From an uncultured Bacilli bacterium (lineage in GTDB: Bacteria > Bacillota_I > Bacilli_A > RF39 > UBA660): DNA of 29,394 nucleotides. Positions 7,373-16,282 of this stretch are shown here, piece by piece (positions within the stretch are counted from its first letter, which is position 1; each line of letters starts with the position of its first letter). Under the pieces are notes generated by a model. The model saw only the letters and a list, made by a program, of their open reading frames with translations, was not told where the DNA came from and did not search any database. The DNA lies in NCBI GenBank assembly GCA_934155645.1, contig CAKPHC010000008.1:1-29394 (forward strand), read 5' to 3'. The position numbers and the translations under genes are program-made.

Positions 7373-8291
7373 CTGTCTCTTTAACTATATAAATTGGTCT
7401 ATTCTTTACTTCTAAATAAGCCCTAGCTAAGTATTCACTAGCAATTCCTATACTAATTAGTATTAATCCTCCAACAAGGAATAAAGAGAAAATAATTGCT
7501 GCTGTAGCACTTACTGCATGTCCTAAACATAATTTTATTAACATGACTATAATTCCTATCAATGATACACCACTAAATACTGTACCTGTAATTAATGAAA
7601 TTGTTAAAGGTACTGTTGTAAAAGCAATTATTCCTTCAAAGGCATAAACAAGTAATTTCCAAAAATTCCATTTTGTCTCCCCTGCTACTCTTTGAATATT
7701 TTCATATTCTAACCACTTAGTTTTAAAACCAACGAAGCTAAATATCCCTTTAGAATATCGGTTATACTCTTTCATAGAAAGAATGGCATCTACCATTTGT
7801 CTGGTCATTAATCTAAAGTCTCTAGCACCATCAACCATTTCAACTTTACTCATTTTATTAATTATTTTATAAAAACATCTTGCAAAGAAACTTCTTATTG
7901 GTGGTTCACCTTTTCTTGTAACTCTTCTTGTACCTACACAATCATAACCATCGTTTTTTATGTAATTATACATATCTGGTAAAAGTGCTGGTGGGTCTTG
8001 TAAATCTGCATCCATAACTGTTAAATAATCACCTGTAGCATTTTCAAGACCAGCATACATTGCTGCTTCTTTACCAAAGTTGCGTGAGAAAGAAATGTAC
8101 CTAACTCTTTTATCTTTTTTCGCTAATTTTCTAAATTCTTCTAATGTATTGTCTCTACTCCCGTCGTTAACAAACATAAATTCAAAATCAACGTTTTTCA
8201 TTTTTTTACTTATCTTGTCAATTTCAGAATAAAAATGTGGCAAAGCCTCTTCTTCGTTATAACAAGGGACAATAATTGATATTTTCTCCAT
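7356..8291 (-). CDS. GtrB-like polyprenyl-phosphate glycosyltransferase (GT2)
   Basis: Transfers a sugar from a nucleotide donor to undecaprenyl phosphate on the inner membrane face, making the lipid-linked donor for extracytoplasmic glycosylation. The 311 residues comprise a GT-A catalytic domain with IIVPCYNEEE, VNDGSRDNT (41-49) and the DPM1/GtrB signature DADLQDPP (94-101). A characteristic RDFRLM segment follows, then two C-terminal membrane helices (~229-255 and ~265-290). It is the last gene of the operon: the preceding GT-C gene stops one base before this ATG. With that GT-C enzyme and the GtrA domain upstream it completes a three-component set. The sugar carried is unknown; glucose, GlcNAc and others are used by homologues. 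Confidence 0.85.
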   Translation of the reverse strand: MEKISIIVPCYNEEEALPHFYSEIDKISKKMKNVDFEFMFVNDGSRDNTLEEFRKLAKKDKRVRYISFSRNFGKEAAMYAGLENATGDYLTVMDADLQDPPALLPDMYNYIKNDGYDCVGTRRVTRKGEPPIRSFFARCFYKIINKMSKVEMVDGARDFRLMTRQMVDAILSMKEYNRYSKGIFSFVGFKTKWLEYENIQRVAGETKWNFWKLLVYAFEGIIAFTTVPLTISLITGTVFSGVSLIGIIVMLIKLCLGHAVSATAAIIFSLFLVGGLILISIGIASEYLARAYLEVKNRPIYIVKETEKNSH

Positions 8292-8292
8292 C

Positions 8293-9795
8293 TTACTTAC
8301 CTACTTTCTTTTCTATATAATTATATATATCTGTAAATCCAACTATAGCTCCAATCACTATAATAGGTATATAATTAATTAAATATCTAGAGCGTGCTTC
8401 CCATATCGTTAAAAACAATAACAAACCAAATATGGCGACTCTAATTATATTGGTTTTATCTTCTTTTTTCTTTAGTGCTGATAATCCCGATGTGCTTAGT
8501 AGCAATAATAAACTTAACTGAACACCTTCTGCATAATAAAAATAATATGAAAAATACTTACCATCAACTAAATATATATTGTGAAGATAATTTTTTTCTA
8601 TTGGTGAACGTCTTAATTTTTCTGGTGCAAAATAAGTTCCATCTCCGAATGTTTGAAGTGCCTTTTTATAGAAAAAATCAATACTTCCAACAAATCCATA
8701 ATTTTTTAACCTTTCTTTTAGCAATTTCTTATCGTTCTCTATCTTTTCTTCTTCGGTATCAAAAGAATTGGTGTATCCCAAATCGTCAACATTATATATA
8801 CCATATGCATACTTATTGTTCTTTAAAGGAGTTTTAGAGGTTCCCATCATAACATAATGAATATATGGTAATGATTTATCTCTATCCCAGCTACTTGTTA
8901 GTTTGTTATTAATAATAGAATAAATTCCCAGTACTACTATAAAGAAAATACCAATACATACATATAGCTTTTTATTTAAAAGAACTTCTTTTGATAATAT
9001 TTCTTCGATTAATATAGCAATAACAATAATAATACATGTCATTTTCATTTCAAAACCCAGAAATAATAAAAATGAAAATATTATAGAATGCATCATTATT
9101 TTCTTTAGTGGTGCATCATCTTTTGGTCGATTAAGATACAAGTAGAATAACCATATTGGAAAAGCTATAGATAATGTATCTGTATAAAATACAGGAGTAT
9201 ATAAGAAAAGCGGGCTTATAAATATAGTTACAATCATAGAGAATATGGCTGTTTTAACATTTATTAGTTTCCTAATTATTAAATACATTCCTAACAAAGC
9301 AACATCTATAGATAATATATTTAGTCCAATACTAAAAGACATAAAATTATAGAAATGTAATTTTGCCAATATTTTATATATAATTGTCAACACATAAAGT
9401 GGGAAAGTATTGTTTGGACACATTGCAAAATATTCTGAAATTTTTGCCTGACTACCCAATTTAGCATAGTTTACAGCATTATCATAAATCATTCCAAAGT
9501 CCCATGACGGTTTTACCTTTAAAAAATGTGCAAAAAATACTTGAAGTCCAATAATTAATGTAAAAATTAATATTACTACGATTAATTCTGTTTTTGTACT
9601 CCACTTTTTTATTTTTGAAAGCAATTTATAAAAAATTGTCCATAAAGCAATTACTATTAACACGCTTAATATGAGAAATAGCGGATTAGAGGTTGTGAAA
9701 CAAATACTTTGATTAGATATTATAGAACCTATAAATATTAGAAAAAACAGTATTACAAATACTGTGTTAAATACTAAATAACATTTTTGTCTCAT
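8293..9795 (-). CDS. GT-C fold membrane glycosyltransferase (GtrC/GT39-like)
   Basis: A 500-aa polytopic membrane protein with roughly 11-13 hydrophobic helices and two larger loops. The first extracellular loop has KPSWDFGMIYDNAVNYA, where the Asp of WDFG is placed as the catalytic base of GT-C enzymes that use lipid-phosphate sugars. It is followed by YFAMCPNNTFPLY, a pattern I associate with GT39-type proteins. The second loop (~residues 300-390) is polar and may bind the acceptor. Genes on both sides (GtrB-like and GtrA domain) are the usual partners, which makes a role as the outside-acting transferase likely. Overall similarity to a named family is weak, so donor and acceptor are unknown. 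Confidence 0.7.
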   Translation of the reverse strand: MRQKCYLVFNTVFVILFFLIFIGSIISNQSICFTTSNPLFLILSVLIVIALWTIFYKLLSKIKKWSTKTELIVVILIFTLIIGLQVFFAHFLKVKPSWDFGMIYDNAVNYAKLGSQAKISEYFAMCPNNTFPLYVLTIIYKILAKLHFYNFMSFSIGLNILSIDVALLGMYLIIRKLINVKTAIFSMIVTIFISPLFLYTPVFYTDTLSIAFPIWLFYLYLNRPKDDAPLKKIMMHSIIFSFLLFLGFEMKMTCIIIVIAILIEEILSKEVLLNKKLYVCIGIFFIVVLGIYSIINNKLTSSWDRDKSLPYIHYVMMGTSKTPLKNNKYAYGIYNVDDLGYTNSFDTEEEKIENDKKLLKERLKNYGFVGSIDFFYKKALQTFGDGTYFAPEKLRRSPIEKNYLHNIYLVDGKYFSYYFYYAEGVQLSLLLLLSTSGLSALKKKEDKTNIIRVAIFGLLLFLTIWEARSRYLINYIPIIVIGAIVGFTDIYNYIEKKVGK

Positions 9796-9798
9796 ATC

Positions 9799-11229
9799 CT
9801 ATTTCTTCTTTCTAAAAACTAATAATTTACTAAACACATAATTAAGTATGATAACGATAACATTAGCAATTATTTTACCAACAAAATCATTCCATTTTAA
9901 TATAGTTACCATTGCATACATACTTGCCATATCAATGCCTAAAGACATTAGTCTACATGCAAAGAATGATATTATTTCTCTTGTTACTGTCTTTCCACTT
10001 TTATCTTTACTTTCAAATACAAGCGTTTTATTTGTAACAAATGCGAATAGAACAGATATAATCCAAGCAATAGCATTTGATAGATAAATATTTACTGAAA
10101 ATGTCCTTGTTAATAATAAATACGTTATAATATTTATTAAAGTAGTTAATACTCCAAATATTAAATATAAAAAGATTTTCTTATACTTAGTTATCATTTT
10201 ATATATTTTAAATAACTTAGGTCTTTTTTCTAATCTATCTTTGATTTTTTGATTTAAAATGCTACGGTCAAATAGTAATAGGTATAGCATCTTTTTGGGT
10301 TTTGATAGACTATAATATAACTGATTAAAGTTAATAGTTTTAAAATAATCTTGTACTAAGTCCTTGTTTTCTTTTTCTAAGATTGCCAGTTTTTCCCACA
10401 TATGATGATTTAAATATGCTCTAGCTATTTGATATACTAAATAACGTTTTTGATTAATATAAAAGTCATCTGATAAGCCAAATTCTTTTTCAACAGCCTT
10501 GAAGAAATTTAAATACTTTACTCCATACTTTAAGTGAAATTCTTCCTGTTTGTCTGGTTGCGATGATAACCACCACATACCTGCTTCATGCCTTCTATAA
10601 CATGACATAACTTCTTTCATAAATTTGATTTTCCCACTTCTAGCATGTAGTAAGTGAACAAAATAATCACCAGGAACTACATTAGTAGGAAACTTCTTTT
10701 TAAATGAATCTTTTTTACTAAATTGCCAACGATACATAACAGTGTTAGCCGGTATATAGCACTCTTTAGCTAAATCAGAGAATTCTGTAGTGTCTTCAAC
10801 CGCATTACTCTGTGGTGAAAGTTCTTCTTTTCTACTTCCATCTTGAAAGAAAATCTTAGTTTGATGGAAACAAATAGTATAATCTTTGTTATTATCTAAA
10901 AAATCAACTTGTTTTTGTAATTTATCATAATCAGTCCAGAAATCATCACCATCACATAGTGCTACATATTCAGTGTCAATGCTATTTAATGTTTCAATAA
11001 AATTATCCATTGGTCCTAAATTTTTTTCTCTAAATATAGGCTTAACTATATCTGGATATTTTTTATTATATTCTTTTAATATCTTTCTTGTATTATCAGT
11101 TGAACCATCATCACTTACTATTACTTGAAATGGAAAATTAGTTTTTTGATTTACTATACCATCTAAGCATTCTCCAATATACTTTTCTTGATTATAAGTT
11201 GTTGTTGCTACAGTTAGTTTATATTTCAT
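9799..11229 (-). CDS. Fusion of a GT2 glycosyltransferase and a GtrA-type flippase domain
   Basis: A 476-aa two-part protein. Residues ~1-330 form a GT-A transferase: VATTTYNQEKYIGECLDGI, VSDDGSTDNTRK, and the metal-binding CDGDDFW. It resembles transferases that add sugars to cell-surface polysaccharides. Residues ~352-472 are a four-helix GtrA-like domain (LYLIFGVLTTLINIITYLLL, then FVTNKTLVFES, ending LNYVFSKLLVFRKKK). GtrA proteins are proposed to flip polyprenyl-phosphate sugars across the membrane and are normally separate small proteins. The frame is continuous with no sign of an assembly join. It lies 3 bases upstream of the GT-C gene and 4 bases after the acyltransferase gene, with AGGTGAG as ribosome-binding site. 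Confidence 0.8.
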   Translation of the reverse strand: MKYKLTVATTTYNQEKYIGECLDGIVNQKTNFPFQVIVSDDGSTDNTRKILKEYNKKYPDIVKPIFREKNLGPMDNFIETLNSIDTEYVALCDGDDFWTDYDKLQKQVDFLDNNKDYTICFHQTKIFFQDGSRKEELSPQSNAVEDTTEFSDLAKECYIPANTVMYRWQFSKKDSFKKKFPTNVVPGDYFVHLLHARSGKIKFMKEVMSCYRRHEAGMWWLSSQPDKQEEFHLKYGVKYLNFFKAVEKEFGLSDDFYINQKRYLVYQIARAYLNHHMWEKLAILEKENKDLVQDYFKTINFNQLYYSLSKPKKMLYLLLFDRSILNQKIKDRLEKRPKLFKIYKMITKYKKIFLYLIFGVLTTLINIITYLLLTRTFSVNIYLSNAIAWIISVLFAFVTNKTLVFESKDKSGKTVTREIISFFACRLMSLGIDMASMYAMVTILKWNDFVGKIIANVIVIILNYVFSKLLVFRKKK

Positions 11230-11233
11230 GTTC

Positions 11234-11782
11234 TCACCTAATTTCTTTTGATAATAATTTAGCTTTTGTACTTCTATTTTTAAGTTTTTTACAAGGAATT
11301 CCTACATTAATCGTCCATTCTTCTAAAGAATTGGTTACTAAAGACATACTACCAGTAACCGCACCTTCTTTTAAAGTTACGCCAGGAAGGACCACTGTAT
11401 TTGCACCTAATTGGGCATAATCTTCTAAAGTAACTTTTCCAGTTTTAACATTAGTTAATTCCTCCGGAATCATTGGACCAATCATGAATTCACCCGAAAA
11501 ATCATCTGTTTGACTAAAAATTGTAGACCTAGGTGAACAACCACAGTAGTTACCTATTTCTATACCGCCCTTCCCATAAAGAGCAGTGTATGCTGAAATG
11601 TGAACGTAATTACCTAAAGTAATATTTCCTGATAAAATACAGAAATCATCAATACGAACATGATTTCCTATAGTCATATTAGAAGCTCCATAAATACTAG
11701 CATTTCTACTTATTAAAACTTCTTCTCCAAGAGCTTTAAATCCTATTTTTTCTAATTCTTCTCTTGTATAAAAACTATTCAT
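11234..11782 (-). CDS. Left-handed beta-helix acyltransferase (sugar acetyltransferase)
   Basis: A 182-aa hexapeptide-repeat protein: repeats such as ISRNAS, IGNHVR, LGNYVH, IGNYCG and, after an inserted loop, LEDYAQLGANTVVLPGVTL form the left-handed beta helix that binds acetyl-CoA in the groove of a trimer. The loop has SQTDDFSGEF in place of the His-containing loop of maltose/galactoside acetyltransferases, so I cannot point to a catalytic His with confidence. The C-terminal 'NVGIPCKKLKNR' is typical of the family. It is co-transcribed with rmlB and an aminotransferase, which suggests N-acylation of a dTDP-aminosugar; O-acetylation of the glycan is the alternative. GGAGG precedes the ATG. 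Confidence 0.75.
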   Translation of the reverse strand: MNSFYTREELEKIGFKALGEEVLISRNASIYGASNMTIGNHVRIDDFCILSGNITLGNYVHISAYTALYGKGGIEIGNYCGCSPRSTIFSQTDDFSGEFMIGPMIPEELTNVKTGKVTLEDYAQLGANTVVLPGVTLKEGAVTGSMSLVTNSLEEWTINVGIPCKKLKNRSTKAKLLSKEIR

Positions 11783-11797
11783 AATACCTCCACAAAA

Positions 11798-14050
11798 CTA
11801 TTTTTTTAACTCTTCTTCAATAATATTTATTCTAGAAGAAATCTGTTTGTCATAAGAATAGTTTTCCTGAGCAACTTTATATCCATTTTCAATAATTTTA
11901 ATCATTTTTTCTGGTTTCTTATAACAATCTTCAACTTTTTTTACGATATCATCCACTTCTGGTTTGATTAATAATATATCTTCTTTATCTTTGAAAACAA
12001 TATTTTGCTTTAGGCAATCAGTAGCCATAAGCATTACTTTATTTAACACAGCTTCAATAGCACTTCCTGTAGGAAATCCATCAAAAGCACCAGTAGTTAA
12101 TTGATTATTTCTATTTGGTGAAATAATAATGTCTTTATCTTTATAAAAATCTGAAAACCATTCTGTTTTTTGAGGTCCATAGAAAGTAATCTTATCTTTA
12201 ATTGATGATACATCTATGTCATTTTCATCAAAGTTACCCACTACATGAAATCTTACATTATCATGGCTTTGACATATTTTCTTGGCTGATGAAATAAATA
12301 AGTCATATCCTTTGTCTTTACCTTCTTTCATGTATTTATATGCTACAAAGCAGATATCTAAAGTATCTTTATCTTTACCATAATAAATTTTCTTAGAGGT
12401 ATCAACAGATAATTGCTTTTCTGGTACAACTACACCATATATTAATTCAATATATTTTTCATTGCAGAAATTATTATTAATCAAATAATCTCTAGTTACT
12501 TTTTGAGTAACTATTACTTTTCTAAACATTGGTGAATTAAATACACGTTGTAACTTTTCATCAGTAATATTATTATCTAATGCAAATCCACCACCAGGAT
12601 ATAAAGTAAATACAAAAGGTATTTGATATTTTTCTAGTAAATTTAAATAGCTAAAATCTTTATCAATTAAATTGTTAAGGAAAATAACATATGCTAGTTT
12701 CTTCTTATAATTCTTTAATTGCATAGTGAATTCTTGTTCTCTAAATTTATCATCAAAAGGAAAAGTCATAATACTATGGTGTTTTTTAGCATTACTCTTT
12801 TTAAAATCATTGATTAATTTATCAGCATTTTCAGTGTGCTCTAGTGCTTCAATTTGATTTTTAGAAGTTAATACTGTAACATCATTAAATTTATTCCAAT
12901 AACTAACAAATTCTTCATATCTAAAACCAGAATACTTACTAGGAAAAACATTATCACAAATATATAAAATATCTTTTTTACTATGGAAATATATTTTATT
13001 ACGTATTTTAACTAGTATTCTATGATAGAAGTCTTTTTTAAACATAAATGTAGGATTATGTTTAATATATCTTAATAATCTATATACTGGTCCTCGTGTT
13101 TTAGTATTATTTAGTGCTGCTTTACGCTTAGTATTTTCCATTTTTCTTCCCAGATTATCTAAGAATTCTGCTAAAAATGGAGTCTTTGCTAAATATTTAA
13201 ACCATTCTTCAGACCTAGTACAATTTACATTCTTCCAAGGTTTAATACTTGTAGCATAATGCAATTGAATTGTATTATCCATTGCTTCACATATTTGTTC
13301 ATATGAATAATTTTCATCTGTTTTTCTGCTAGCATCATTTGGAAAGTAATCCCACATGTAACTACATGCCACATAGGATAATGGTAAATACTTAAATTTT
13401 GGATAGCAACAAATATTTAGAATATCCTGTTCCATTTGATTAAGTCTATATCCATTTTCTTTAAAACAATTAATGAATTTTTCTTCCATATTGTCTTCTC
13501 TAATTTTCTTTAGATTAGCTACTAAGTAACCACCACAAATGTGTCCTAATTTTTGTATTTCTTCATCGCTCCATTGCTCTTTATAATTATCCATATAAGA
13601 ATTTATCTTTCCTATAGGGCGAACTCCTGCTATATATATATCATCATTACAATCTAATTCAGTATAACTTTTAGAAACATCTCCAAGGAATACAACATCA
13701 ACATCTGTTACTATTAACTTATCATATTGCGGAAATATAGAGGCAATTAGTAATTTATACATAACTTCTTTTGCAAAATGACCGCCTTTATAAATCCTTT
13801 TCCATATTTCATCGAATCTATGAGCCATATCAATAAATTCTAACTCTGCCATTTCACCAAAGTCTTTAATTGTTTCTTGCAACTTTTCTTGTTGTAATTT
13901 TGATATGTCAGAGTGCAATACATAGAAATGATAATGGTAATTTTTATCAGCGTGCTCTAATAGAGAATAAAAAGTAACTGCTGCTGGAATAACATAATTT
14001 TTATCAAAACAAAACATAATAGGTATTTCTATTTTGGGTTTTGTCGTCAT
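11798..14050 (-). CDS. Two-domain glycosyltransferase, GT8 fused to GT4
   Basis: A 750-aa cytoplasmic protein with two different transferase folds. Residues ~8-310 are GT8 (GT-A fold): IPIMFCFDKNYVIPAAVTFY, the metal-binding DVDVVF with D116 and D118, CGGYLVANL, and HYATSIKPW (264-272), the GT8 C-terminal motif. A basic linker follows (~310-360). Residues ~360-750 are GT4-like (GT-B fold): DILYICDNVFPS at the start, ICFVAYKYMKEGKDKGYDL, HVVGNF, and FPTGSAIEAV near the nucleotide-binding end. The GT8 half has clear metal and donor motifs; in the GT4 half the usual E-x7-E is only partly kept. It probably adds two successive sugars. The neighbouring genes are 8 and 15 bases away. Confidence 0.82.
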   Translation of the reverse strand: MTTKPKIEIPIMFCFDKNYVIPAAVTFYSLLEHADKNYHYHFYVLHSDISKLQQEKLQETIKDFGEMAELEFIDMAHRFDEIWKRIYKGGHFAKEVMYKLLIASIFPQYDKLIVTDVDVVFLGDVSKSYTELDCNDDIYIAGVRPIGKINSYMDNYKEQWSDEEIQKLGHICGGYLVANLKKIREDNMEEKFINCFKENGYRLNQMEQDILNICCYPKFKYLPLSYVACSYMWDYFPNDASRKTDENYSYEQICEAMDNTIQLHYATSIKPWKNVNCTRSEEWFKYLAKTPFLAEFLDNLGRKMENTKRKAALNNTKTRGPVYRLLRYIKHNPTFMFKKDFYHRILVKIRNKIYFHSKKDILYICDNVFPSKYSGFRYEEFVSYWNKFNDVTVLTSKNQIEALEHTENADKLINDFKKSNAKKHHSIMTFPFDDKFREQEFTMQLKNYKKKLAYVIFLNNLIDKDFSYLNLLEKYQIPFVFTLYPGGGFALDNNITDEKLQRVFNSPMFRKVIVTQKVTRDYLINNNFCNEKYIELIYGVVVPEKQLSVDTSKKIYYGKDKDTLDICFVAYKYMKEGKDKGYDLFISSAKKICQSHDNVRFHVVGNFDENDIDVSSIKDKITFYGPQKTEWFSDFYKDKDIIISPNRNNQLTTGAFDGFPTGSAIEAVLNKVMLMATDCLKQNIVFKDKEDILLIKPEVDDIVKKVEDCYKKPEKMIKIIENGYKVAQENYSYDKQISSRINIIEEELKK

Positions 14051-14058
14051 AATATCAC

Positions 14059-15135
14059 CTACTTTCTCAAATTATTTTTTAATGTTTTACAAATCACCTT
14101 AACTTCTTCTTCTTGTAAATCAGGATATAATGGTAAACATGCAATACGTTTAGAAATATCCTCTGATATTGGACAATTTACATACTCTAAGTATGGCAAT
14201 GTATTTAAGGAAGGATAGAAGTATCTACGTGGATATATATCTTGACTATTTAATTCTTTAAATACTGTTAATAATTCTTCTTCATCTTTAAATATAACTG
14301 GGTAGTATGCATAGTTATACTCTAAATCATCAACTACTGCTGGTCTTTTTACTAATCCAGTTAATAACGAATCATATAGTTCTGAAATATTTTTTCTTTT
14401 TTGAATAACTTCATTAATGTATGGATAATTTGCTAATCCCATAGCAGCATGGAATTCTGATGACTTAGCATTTATTCCTACTTCTTTGTAATCTTCTTTA
14501 TTAAAACCAAAACGTTTCATAAGGTCTAATTTTTCATTTACTATAGGAGAACTTGTAACACAGGCACCACCTTCTACAGTGTGATAAACCTTTGTAGCAT
14601 GAAAACTACATGTAGAAATATCTCCATATGATAAAAGAGATTGTCCCATATATTTAGTGCCAAAAGCATGAGCAGCATCATAAATAACCTTTAGATTGTG
14701 CTTATCTGCTATTTCTTTAATCTTTTTAACATCACATGGGTATCCGAAAACATGAACAGCCATTATTGCTCTAGTTTTATCTGTTATTTTTTCTTCTATT
14801 TTATTTGGGTCAATTTCTAAAGTATTTTCATCTATATCAACAAATACAGGGGTACAATGCTCCCATAAGATAGATGTTGTTGTAGCAGCAAAGGAAAAAG
14901 GTGTTGTAATAACTTCGCCATCTAAGATATCAAGAGCATGTAAAGCAAGTTGTAAAGCAATAGTTCCATTATTTACATAATGAAAATATTCTACACCTAA
15001 GAATTCCTTTAATTTTGCTTCCAATTCTTGAACGCAAGGTCCTTGATTAGTTAAATAACCTGATTCCCAAATTTTTTTTAAATATTTTTCATATTCCTCG
15101 AAAGGAGGCATAAAACTTTTTGTAACATTTATCAT
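14059..15135 (-). CDS. DegT/DnrJ/EryC1/StrS-family sugar aminotransferase (VioA-like)
   Basis: PLP enzyme that aminates a nucleotide-linked keto-sugar. Of 358 residues, the visible motifs are SGYLTNQGP, VNNGTIALQLAL, TTPFSFAATT, DAAHAFG (D153 pairs with the PLP nitrogen, H156 nearby), and SFHATKVYHTVEGGA with K182 as the Schiff-base lysine. The MINVTK start, the 'ITTPFSFAATT' segment and the position 15 bases after rmlB match VioA/WecE-like enzymes. These act on dTDP-4-keto-6-deoxyglucose to give the 4-amino sugar. A FdtA-type 3,4-ketoisomerase is not in the window, so a 4-amino rather than a 3-amino product is more likely. Configuration (gluco or galacto) cannot be told from sequence alone. 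Confidence 0.85.
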   Translation of the reverse strand: MINVTKSFMPPFEEYEKYLKKIWESGYLTNQGPCVQELEAKLKEFLGVEYFHYVNNGTIALQLALHALDILDGEVITTPFSFAATTTSILWEHCTPVFVDIDENTLEIDPNKIEEKITDKTRAIMAVHVFGYPCDVKKIKEIADKHNLKVIYDAAHAFGTKYMGQSLLSYGDISTCSFHATKVYHTVEGGACVTSSPIVNEKLDLMKRFGFNKEDYKEVGINAKSSEFHAAMGLANYPYINEVIQKRKNISELYDSLLTGLVKRPAVVDDLEYNYAYYPVIFKDEEELLTVFKELNSQDIYPRRYFYPSLNTLPYLEYVNCPISEDISKRIACLPLYPDLQEEEVKVICKTLKNNLRK

Positions 15136-15150
15136 TTGTTTACATCCTTC

Positions 15151-16152
15151 CTATTTATAACTTTCTCTATATTTTCCTGTTTTTATATCATTAATCCATT
15201 CTTGATTGTTAACGTACCAATCAATAGTATCTTTTATTCCTTCTTCAAAAGTATAAGTTCTATCCCAACCAAGTTCTTTTTCTACTTTTGTAGAGTCAAT
15301 TGCATATCTTAAGTCATGTCCTGGTCTATCAGTTACAAAAGTTATTAAACTTTCTGGCTTTCCTAGTTGTTTTAAAATGATTTTAACAACTTCTAAGTTT
15401 GTTCTTTCTGAATGGCCACCTAAGTTATATACTTCACCTATTTTACCATTTCTAAGAATCATATCTACACCAACGTTATGGTCATGTACATGTATCCAGT
15501 CACGAACGTTTTCACCTTTTCCATAAACTGGAACATTCTCATCGTTTAACGCTTTACTAATTACTACTGGAATTAGTTTTTCTGGGAACTGGTATGCTCC
15601 ATAGTTATTAGAACATCTTGAGATTGTAGCTGGGAATCCAAATGTTCTATAATAAGCCATTACTAATAAATCAGCACTAGCTTTAGAAGCTGAATATGGG
15701 CTTGATGTATGAATTGGATTTTCTTCTGTGAAAAGTAAATCTTTTCTATCGAGTGGTAAATCTCCATAAACTTCATCAGTAGAAACTTGGTGATATCTTT
15801 TTACACCATATTTTCTGGAAGCATCCATTAATGTTTGTGTCCCAATTATATTAGTTGTTAAGAATACGCTTGGATTTTTAATTGAATTATCAACATGACT
15901 TTCTGCAGCAAAATTAATTACAGCATCAAATTTTTCTTGTTCAAATAATTTATCTACAAATTCTTTATCTGTGATATCCCCTTTTACGAATTTAAAATTC
16001 TTTTTGTCAGCAATTGGAAGAAGATTTTCATAATTACCTGCATATGTAAGTGCATCTAGACATACATATTCATCTTCTGGATATTTATTAACTACATAGT
16101 GTAGATAATTACTACCAATAAAACCTGCTCCTCCAGTAACTAAAATTTTCAT
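15151..16152 (-). CDS. rfbB: dTDP-glucose 4,6-dehydratase
   Basis: Converts dTDP-glucose to dTDP-4-keto-6-deoxyglucose (also called RmlB). The 333-aa short-chain dehydrogenase has an NAD-binding GGAGFIGSNY (7-16), the catalytic T125-D126-E127, and Y153-S-A-S-K157. FAAESHVDNS and WIHVHDHNVGV are family-specific. It is the first gene of a seven-gene operon and has its own promoter, being separated from rmlA by a terminator. AGGAGG lies 11 bases before the ATG. In the standard rhamnose pathway rmlC and rmlD would follow; here an aminotransferase follows instead. Confidence 0.96.
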   Translation of the reverse strand: MKILVTGGAGFIGSNYLHYVVNKYPEDEYVCLDALTYAGNYENLLPIADKKNFKFVKGDITDKEFVDKLFEQEKFDAVINFAAESHVDNSIKNPSVFLTTNIIGTQTLMDASRKYGVKRYHQVSTDEVYGDLPLDRKDLLFTEENPIHTSSPYSASKASADLLVMAYYRTFGFPATISRCSNNYGAYQFPEKLIPVVISKALNDENVPVYGKGENVRDWIHVHDHNVGVDMILRNGKIGEVYNLGGHSERTNLEVVKIILKQLGKPESLITFVTDRPGHDLRYAIDSTKVEKELGWDRTYTFEEGIKDTIDWYVNNQEWINDIKTGKYRESYK

Positions 16153-16197
16153 ATATACCTATACCTCCTCATATGACATATCATTCTGTCTATCTTC

Positions 16198-16226
16198 ATT
16201 ATAACACGTTTCACCCGTTATTTAAA
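16198..16226 (-). promoter_or_regulatory. Promoter of the rmlB operon
   Basis: On the minus strand: TTTAAA (16226-16221), 17 bases, TATAAT (16203-16198). A perfect 8-bp inverted repeat lies just upstream (16239-16246 with 16249-16256), between the rmlA terminator and the -35. Confidence 0.55.
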
Positions 16227-16252
16227 AGGAAAACGGCCATTTTAATGAATTA

Positions 16253-16282
16253 AAATTTAAAAAAGAGCTTATTTGCTCTCTT
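16253..16282 (-). terminator. Terminator of rmlA
   Basis: Minus-strand stem AGAGC / GCTCT (16279-16275 with 16268-16264), 6-base loop containing the rmlA stop codon region, followed by a run of T. It separates rmlA from rmlB transcriptionally. Confidence 0.65.

Noticed and set aside
8475..8837. Open frame of 120 codons on the plus strand
   Set aside because: Lies wholly antisense to the GT-C gene, has no ribosome-binding site and no recognisable protein; a product of AT-rich membrane-protein codons read backwards.
16231..16244. Near-palindrome AAAACGGCCATTTT upstream of rmlB as an operator
   Set aside because: Imperfect and next to terminator and AT-rich repeats; no second copy seen at other promoters in the window.
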